From a virus, in the IMG/VR virus record IMGVR_UViG_3300017971_000442, positions 1-42,678 of that record: a stretch of 42,678 nucleotides of DNA; one strand, 5' to 3'. The translations under genes were made by a program, and so were the position numbers. Below, in pieces: positions 38,173-42,678 of the stretch; position 1 is the first letter of the stretch, and each line of letters starts with the position of its first letter. The notes under the pieces were generated by a model. It saw only the letters and a program-made list of their open reading frames with translations. It was not told the origin of the DNA and made no database searches.

Positions 38173-39705
38173 CTACACGTATCCACCTCGTACTCGTCCT
38201 TCTGTTACTGCTTTGTTGAAGTTAGCGGGCAAAGTATCGTAATTTACAGAGCGCAGACCAAACTCACTTGACCATAAGTACGAAGTACTTCCGACATACC
38301 GCTTATAATTCTGCTCATGCTCCCACTCTTCTATCGGCACCATTGCTCGTAAGTACCTATACACAAGAGCTTCCCTATCTTCACTAATAAACGTCATCTG
38401 CTTCTCTCGATGCTGATGTCCAAGATGCCACTCGTGAAAGGTAGTATCACTCCACCACTCCTTACATTCTTTCTGCATACTTTGATGTAGATTCCCACCA
38501 CTCTTATCATTATGAGTCATTCCGATAAGAACCTCTCCAAACTTATGATACTTTCTTTGTTCCCACAGATTATTAACAAACACATTAGGATTACTTGCAT
38601 AAACAGCTTCAAAGTGATCACCAAGTGTGAATGTCTTTTCCGGATCATGATTACCATATATAAATGGTATATAAACAGGAGCTATTTGTGACAGACGTTG
38701 TATCGTCCAGTCATACAGCTTTCGTGCTCGTATGTAGACGTATTGCCAATCATGATCTAATCGTTGAGGTGTTCCTTTCCTGGTCATAGGATAAGGATAA
38801 TGAATATCAGTAGTCAGAATATCATGCCCAAACGGTATTAAGATTTCCGTAATGTTCTTATCAGCATGTAACTGAATATGATACTCAATTGCTTTCTTAT
38901 AATTATCCTCACTCACCTTAGTACCGAAGATGTATTCCTGTTTAGCTGCATCAAAGTACCATCGACCTAAGTGAACATCATACAAACCTAGCTCCAGCAT
39001 GAACTTCTCCTTCTCCATATCATGCATGATGTTGTACGGAAAGTTTTGTACGACCGGAGCCATCTCCTTCAAATCCTTCATCAACTCAATCTTGTACTTG
39101 TTCCATCCCTTGATCTTAAAACGAGGTTGGAATCGAACGTACACATAGAATCCCTTGTTTGCTAACTGCATAGGTTTCTCCACCTTGAACGTCTTCCCGT
39201 CCTTATCCGTCACCACATCAGCAATCTTCATACTGGTTGTCCAGTAGTTATCTTTCACCTTCCAATCAGCAACTTCCCACTCATCCATGTCTACTCCCAG
39301 CTTCCTTATAAACGCGTTGAGGATGTCCTCTTTACCATACTGGTCTATAAGTTCATCCTCAGTTATTGTACCTTGTCCTTCAGCGGTAGTACCATTCTTA
39401 GCAATCTTCATCTCCGTATCTCCACCCCCCTTTTTACGTGAGGTATCAAAATCTTCCCACACGTCTACCAGTTGGGGGTTCTTGTCAATGTATTTAAGAG
39501 CAACCGCAAGATACCGTTTGAAGTTAATCCATTTCGTATCAAGATCATACTTATCAATAATATACTCTGCAATACGTTGTGCTCCGGCACTTCGGTTATA
39601 CTCTCTTAAATACTCCAAGACATCTGAAAAGTACTTATGATACTTCTCGTGTCGTTGTAGATCCGCCATTACAACAGACGGATCGGGTTTTCTCTTTGCT
39701 GCCAT
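38173..39705 (-). CDS. Calcineurin-like metallophosphoesterase
   Basis: A 510-residue protein with the metallophosphoesterase core in its C-terminal half: DVH (D243, H245), GHD (293-295), GNHD (351-354), THND (397-400) and GHQHRE (429-434). The fold holds two metals and hydrolyses phosphodiesters in nucleic acids or small molecules. Residues 1-230 are an extra N-terminal part, first basic and helical, then beta-rich, without a known domain. It has the spacing of phage enzymes of this type, which are common but poorly characterised. Last gene of the leftward lysis block. Confidence 0.88.
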   Translation of the reverse strand: MAAKRKPDPSVVMADLQRHEKYHKYFSDVLEYLREYNRSAGAQRIAEYIIDKYDLDTKWINFKRYLAVALKYIDKNPQLVDVWEDFDTSRKKGGGDTEMKIAKNGTTAEGQGTITEDELIDQYGKEDILNAFIRKLGVDMDEWEVADWKVKDNYWTTSMKIADVVTDKDGKTFKVEKPMQLANKGFYVYVRFQPRFKIKGWNKYKIELMKDLKEMAPVVQNFPYNIMHDMEKEKFMLELGLYDVHLGRWYFDAAKQEYIFGTKVSEDNYKKAIEYHIQLHADKNITEILIPFGHDILTTDIHYPYPMTRKGTPQRLDHDWQYVYIRARKLYDWTIQRLSQIAPVYIPFIYGNHDPEKTFTLGDHFEAVYASNPNVFVNNLWEQRKYHKFGEVLIGMTHNDKSGGNLHQSMQKECKEWWSDTTFHEWHLGHQHREKQMTFISEDREALVYRYLRAMVPIEEWEHEQNYKRYVGSTSYLWSSEFGLRSVNYDTLPANFNKAVTEGRVRGGYV

Positions 39706-39720
39706 ATCTCTATCATTACG

Positions 39721-40458
39721 TTAAAACGGTAGTAATCCTTTAAAGCCAACCTTCACGACCATTACTATGATCAGGACTACTATCAATATTATTGCTACCA
39801 ACCGGATGTGCTTCTTGACCCACTTCTGCATCTCGTTGATAGTAACATTAAAAACTTGCTTTTCATATTCATACGATACGACCTTGACGGCTTGTTCTCG
39901 TGACCTGTGAGCATAGATAATACCGTCTTTGATGCCAACGGTCAATGAATCAAGAACGTCGAAATTCGTGCCGTTTATGCTTATTGTCAACGTATCTACA
40001 TGGGTATATGCTGTATCCTTATATGCCGTTACAAGACCATCTTTAGTAGTATTAATTGCTTCTAAGAGATCCCGCACTCTCGCCTTAGCTATCTCTAGCT
40101 TAGCCGCATCCAGTATTCTACCCTCTTGTAGCATCGTTATTAGCGTATCCAACTCAGTCTTCATTAACACATACTCATTCAACAGGCTATCAACCTTTGC
40201 ACTATCCCTCACTACCTCTATCTCTATAGTGTCTATCCTACCGGGCAGGTAGACCGTGTCTTGAATCGTGTCTTTCATGACGTTGCTTAAATGCGGATGC
40301 ATCTTTAGCATGTTGTCAATAGCAATGACATGTTTCTCAAGACGTTTTTTAGCACGGATAGAGGATGAGGGCGGACGCAAGGGGATGCATGACCCGATAA
40401 GGATTGTGACAAGACTAAGGAGTAGGAAACTCTTCGTCAGCTTTTTCACTTCGTTCAT
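39721..40458 (-). CDS. Candidate u-spanin (lipoprotein with C-terminal membrane segment)
   Basis: A 245-residue protein with an N-terminal lipoprotein signal (hydrophobic 11-21, lipobox I-G-S-C, C24), a long charged helical and coiled middle (SLLNEYVLMKTELDTLITML, LEIAKARVRDLLEAI) and a C-terminal membrane segment (LVAIILIVVLIIVMVV, near 219-235). A protein held in the outer membrane by lipid and in the inner membrane by a helix is the plan of unimolecular spanins that fuse the two membranes at lysis. It lies beside the holin-like and endolysin genes and overlaps the former by 44 bp. It is long for a u-spanin. Confidence 0.75.
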   Translation of the reverse strand: MNEVKKLTKSFLLLSLVTILIGSCIPLRPPSSSIRAKKRLEKHVIAIDNMLKMHPHLSNVMKDTIQDTVYLPGRIDTIEIEVVRDSAKVDSLLNEYVLMKTELDTLITMLQEGRILDAAKLEIAKARVRDLLEAINTTKDGLVTAYKDTAYTHVDTLTISINGTNFDVLDSLTVGIKDGIIYAHRSREQAVKVVSYEYEKQVFNVTINEMQKWVKKHIRLVAIILIVVLIIVMVVKVGFKGLLPF

Positions 40459-40765
40459 TTTTAGGTGGACTAGATTTTATAAACTTGCTTACATCACCCC
40501 ACTGTTTAATACCAGCTAGACCACTAAGACCCATGATCAAAAAGAGGTATATGGTTTCGGAAAAGTACGTCCACTCGTGATCTCGGAACGCATCTCTTCC
40601 TACCATGAAGATAAGCAGTAAGATAAGTGTGACTTGGCCCATCTCCCGCAGGTTAATACCGTCTTCTTTAATGGCCTTCCACAAAAAGAGAAGGTATGTC
40701 CCCGCTACTAGCATAGCGAGGACATTAAGCAGCAAACCGAGAAGCGTGGAGAAAGGAGTCGTCAT
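40415..40765 (-). CDS. Holin-like membrane protein
   Basis: A 116-residue protein with three hydrophobic segments (about 4-30, 43-56 and 70-86) and a charged, basic C-terminal tail (KSSPPKNERSEKADE). Three segments and a short charged tail directly after the endolysin gene fit a class I holin, which triggers lysis. Family not recognised, so the role rests on topology and position. Confidence 0.7.
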   Translation of the reverse strand: MTTPFSTLLGLLLNVLAMLVAGTYLLFLWKAIKEDGINLREMGQVTLILLLIFMVGRDAFRDHEWTYFSETIYLFLIMGLSGLAGIKQWGDVSKFIKSSPPKNERSEKADEEFPTP

Positions 40766-41277
40766 ACCTTACGAGGTTGTATAAAACCCTTAATTCTTAA
40801 ACCATTTCCTGTATTCCAAGCAAACGAACGAGTTTTCTTTAAAACAGCAAGACCTTCGCGCTCTCCTTTGTAGTTCGTGTTGCCTTCAACAGTTGTCATA
40901 AGATCAGGCTGTACATCAGTAACGATACCAGCATGACCCATCCAAGTAGGTTTATTGTCTTTCCATCGTTGCCAGATTACCACTGAACCTGCAACGGGTG
41001 TTTCACCAGTGACCCAGCTACTACGTCTAAAGTTATTATACGTAGCAACAGCACCTGCACTAAACAACTGGTCAAGCTCCCTTACTATCTTAGAATCATG
41101 TGTAAAAGCAAGCTTCCACACAAGTTCTGTAAAGTAAGCACACCAAGCTTGGCCTTTCTCCCAACCTACAGCATCCATCAGCTCTTGGAACTCTCCGTCC
41201 TTAAATCCGAGGTTCCCGCTAATTTCTTCTTGGCCTACGAAGCCAAGAGCAGTGTATACTATACTATCATTTATCAT
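40762..41277 (-). CDS. CHAP-domain endolysin
   Basis: A 171-residue peptidoglycan hydrolase. The cysteine C46 in GQAWCAYFTELVW, H115 in MGHAGIVTDV and E131/N133 in VEGNTN form the CHAP triad. There is no signal peptide, so it needs a holin. There is no separate cell-wall binding domain, usual for Gram-negative hosts. It overlaps genes on both sides by 4 bp and is the centre of the lysis cassette. Confidence 0.92.
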   Translation of the reverse strand: MINDSIVYTALGFVGQEEISGNLGFKDGEFQELMDAVGWEKGQAWCAYFTELVWKLAFTHDSKIVRELDQLFSAGAVATYNNFRRSSWVTGETPVAGSVVIWQRWKDNKPTWMGHAGIVTDVQPDLMTTVEGNTNYKGEREGLAVLKKTRSFAWNTGNGLRIKGFIQPRKV

Positions 41278-41591
41278 CGTTTCTGATAATACTTTTCAAC
41301 CCAATCTCTAGTATTCTCAATAGCTTCTATTACTTCGGAACGTGTGATATGATCTTTGTTCTCCGATTCTAAAGATGTAATACGCTCTTTCCACATATCC
41401 GCTTCTACGTTATGTGATGTAATACGTTCATTATTCACAGCTTGCTGTATTAACACCGCATCAAGTTTGTCGTTCATACTTTGGAAGTTACTAATCAGTA
41501 ATGCTCCAATCACGGAAAGAACTGACAGTAGGAAAGTGTTGATCCATTTCAACCAATCCTGTTTAAGGTTAATGCTATTATCTTCTGACAT
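41274..41591 (-). CDS. Single-pass membrane protein with coiled tail
   Basis: A 105-residue protein with one hydrophobic segment (residues 15-36, WINTFLLSVLSVIGALLIS) and a charged coiled tail (MNDKLDAVLIQQAV, KERITSLESENKD). Location before the endolysin gene makes it a second holin or antiholin candidate. It overlaps the next gene by 4 bp. Confidence 0.65.
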   Translation of the reverse strand: MSEDNSINLKQDWLKWINTFLLSVLSVIGALLISNFQSMNDKLDAVLIQQAVNNERITSHNVEADMWKERITSLESENKDHITRSEVIEAIENTRDWVEKYYQKR

Positions 41592-41721
41592 CTTCTGTTA
41601 GCTTAATTTCTGTAAAACCTAATTCTTTAACACGCTTTCTAATCTCTGAGAGTTCTTCTACCTTTGCTTGTGGTACGTTGCTAATAACTTGCTTATCCTT
41701 CAACAGCTTTTTATCTTTCAT
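41578..41721 (-). CDS. Small basic protein (47 residues), first gene of lysis operon
   Basis: ATG 41721 to TAA 41578 on the minus strand, 47 residues, lysine-rich (KDKKLLKDKQ near the start, then VEELSEIRKRVKELG). It lies behind the promoter at 41745 and overlaps the next gene by 14 bp. Spacing and composition support a real gene. Function is unknown. Confidence 0.6.
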   Translation of the reverse strand: MKDKKLLKDKQVISNVPQAKVEELSEIRKRVKELGFTEIKLTEDVRR

Positions 41722-41744
41722 ATACTTATAACTGTCTGACTATC

Positions 41745-41772
41745 AATATACAATAATTTACAACAAAAACAA
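41745..41772 (-). promoter_or_regulatory. Leftward promoter candidate of the lysis block
   Basis: On the minus strand TTGTTT (41772-41767), 16 bp, TATATT (41750-41745), within ATTGTATATTG. Same TTGTATATT core as at 7641 and 27148. It follows the terminator of the structural gene. Confidence 0.6.
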
Positions 41773-41804
41773 GATAAAAGTGCGGAAGTTATCTCCCGCA
41801 CTTT
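41770..41804 (-). terminator. Intrinsic terminator, leftward
   Basis: On the minus strand AAAGTGCGG, a 10-nt loop, CCGCACTTT, then TATCTTGTTTTT. It follows the stop of the structural protein by 10 bp. Confidence 0.85.
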
Positions 41805-41813
41805 AAGTAAGAC

Positions 41814-42678
41814 TTAGACTAACTCAGCAGCCAATACTGGATCCCAAGTAGTACCATCAGCATTAAGGGTAAACCGTGAACCATCAGTCTCATTAGTCCA
41901 CATACAGCCAATACCAAATCCATCCGCCGCACCTACGGCTCCAGGATCACCAGCTTGTGACCATGAGAAAATTGGGAAAAGGATTTGCCAACTAGCACCA
42001 CCTAGCGAGGCATCAGCACAATACCATAGAGCACCGTAATTACCATCTCTCGCAAGTGAACCTTTTACAAAACCTTTTGATTCATCTTCACCAGGATCTG
42101 TTGGATTTATCTGCACACCAAGTGCTTCACCAGTATACGGAACACTAATAACCTCCCATACGGCAGCACCATTTGTAGAGTCCCTACAGATGTAGGTATT
42201 AGTAAATGGAGCAAGTGAAGTATCCGTCCATGTTGATCCCTCAATATAACCACCAGCAAAATCCTCGCTCGCACTAGGAATACCTGTCGTAACTACATGA
42301 TTGGGAACTGCTTGCCAAATAGCAGCATCTTCAGTAGGATCAATACAAACAAATACAATACCACCAGCAGTAAGCCACTGCGATCCATACCAGTAACCTT
42401 GAGATGAATCATTTGTACTAGTAGGAGCAGAACTTGAGGGAGTATCCTGAACTTTACACGCTTGATGACCACTACTATTAAAGCTACCAGCTTCAACAAT
42501 ATTGGCACTATCTGCATTACATCCTTGCAGAAGTATTTCTGCCGTGGTTTCACCGCTAGCTACAATAGATCTAGTTTGTACTCCATACATATGAATTTTA
42601 GTAGTTGCCCTAATACCAATGCCGCCCGTACCACCAGAATACTGAAAGACAAATCCACTTGCCCACGCTTTTCCGGAA
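41814..42678 (-). CDS. Structural or fibre protein with repeats (partial, runs off right edge)
   Basis: An open frame of 287 codons continuing past the right edge; the ATG at 42590 is internal, as the frame is open before it. After a Ser/Thr-rich linker it contains four diverged units of about 40 residues, each with G-(Y/F)-x-x-G-S/C, a W and a late A-(A/S)-x-W: GYWYGSQWL, GGYIEGSTW, KGFVKGSLA and DGFGIGCMW begin the units. The second to last element of each is an I/L-rich strand. Repeats of this kind occur in phage fibres or head decoration proteins. The last unit ends the protein. A terminator follows. Confidence 0.7.
   Translation of the reverse strand, partial: SGKAWASGFVFQYSGGTGGIGIRATTKIHMYGVQTRSIVASGETTAEILLQGCNADSANIVEAGSFNSSGHQACKVQDTPSSSAPTSTNDSSQGYWYGSQWLTAGGIVFVCIDPTEDAAIWQAVPNHVVTTGIPSASEDFAGGYIEGSTWTDTSLAPFTNTYICRDSTNGAAVWEVISVPYTGEALGVQINPTDPGEDESKGFVKGSLARDGNYGALWYCADASLGGASWQILFPIFSWSQAGDPGAVGAADGFGIGCMWTNETDGSRFTLNADGTTWDPVLAAELV

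Noticed and set aside
1-42678. tRNA genes, CRISPR arrays, insertion sequences, integrase or attachment sites
   Set aside because: No T-loop-like tRNA pattern, no regular spacer-repeat array, no transposase or recombinase motif and no long flanking repeats were seen by eye; a tRNA scan could still find a divergent one.

Overview
The window looks like about 43 kb from the genome of a tailed double-stranded DNA phage. It is gene-dense, with short overlaps and stop/start junctions of the ATGA or TAATG type. It carries a terminase, a full DNA replication set, a lysis cassette and a structural protein. No integrase, tRNA gene, CRISPR array or insertion sequence was seen. The host is probably a member of the Bacteroidota, which is inference from four things: A/T-rich leaders without clear Shine-Dalgarno sequences; a MerR-like protein of the type common in that phylum (31087-31365); a lipoprotein whose C-terminal domain resembles Bacteroidota secreted proteins (11976-12869); and a K-E-E surface-export-like signal on that lipoprotein. 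The two opposed gene blocks and the gene content (family A polymerase, ATP ligase, SF4 helicase, UDG, MazG-like enzyme, RecE/RecB-like nuclease) recall crAss-like phages, but I cannot confirm that placement without searches.

Layout. Positions 1-7618 are transcribed leftward: a winged-helix protein first, then about 20 small, translationally coupled genes including a permuted papain-fold hydrolase, a GroES-like co-chaperonin and zinc proteins, ending in the large terminase subunit, which runs off the left edge. Positions 7619-8319 are a 700-bp control region with a leftward promoter, an iteron-like array, overlapping palindromes, a probable rightward promoter and a highly base-paired stretch. 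From 8320 to 37999 everything but one gene is rightward. Positions 8.3-16.5 kb hold small early genes, many of them membrane, lipoprotein or secreted proteins, interleaved with structured intergenic RNAs and terminators. Positions 17.2-34 kb hold replication and recombination genes: DNA polymerase, ligase, SF2 helicase, DnaB-like helicase, RecA-fold ATPase, SSB-like protein, primase, GIY-YIG and PD-(D/E)XK nucleases, and uracil-DNA glycosylase. Positions 34.1-38 kb hold a DUF932-like protein, a MazG-like pyrophosphohydrolase and small unknowns. A bidirectional terminator at 38121-38150 separates this from a leftward block (38173-41721) with a metallophosphoesterase, candidate u-spanin, holin-like protein, CHAP endolysin and two small genes. 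A leftward structural protein made of about 40-residue repeats runs off the right edge.

How it fits together. One promoter-like sequence, with a -10 of TATATT usually preceded by TTG, recurs upstream of several operons, and intrinsic hairpin terminators close most of them. The most unusual part is 7.9-10.5 kb, where four separate base-paired RNA candidates each sit just upstream of a small gene. One of them is closed by a 16-bp long-range helix around 172 nt. I regard these as the best candidates for something undescribed.
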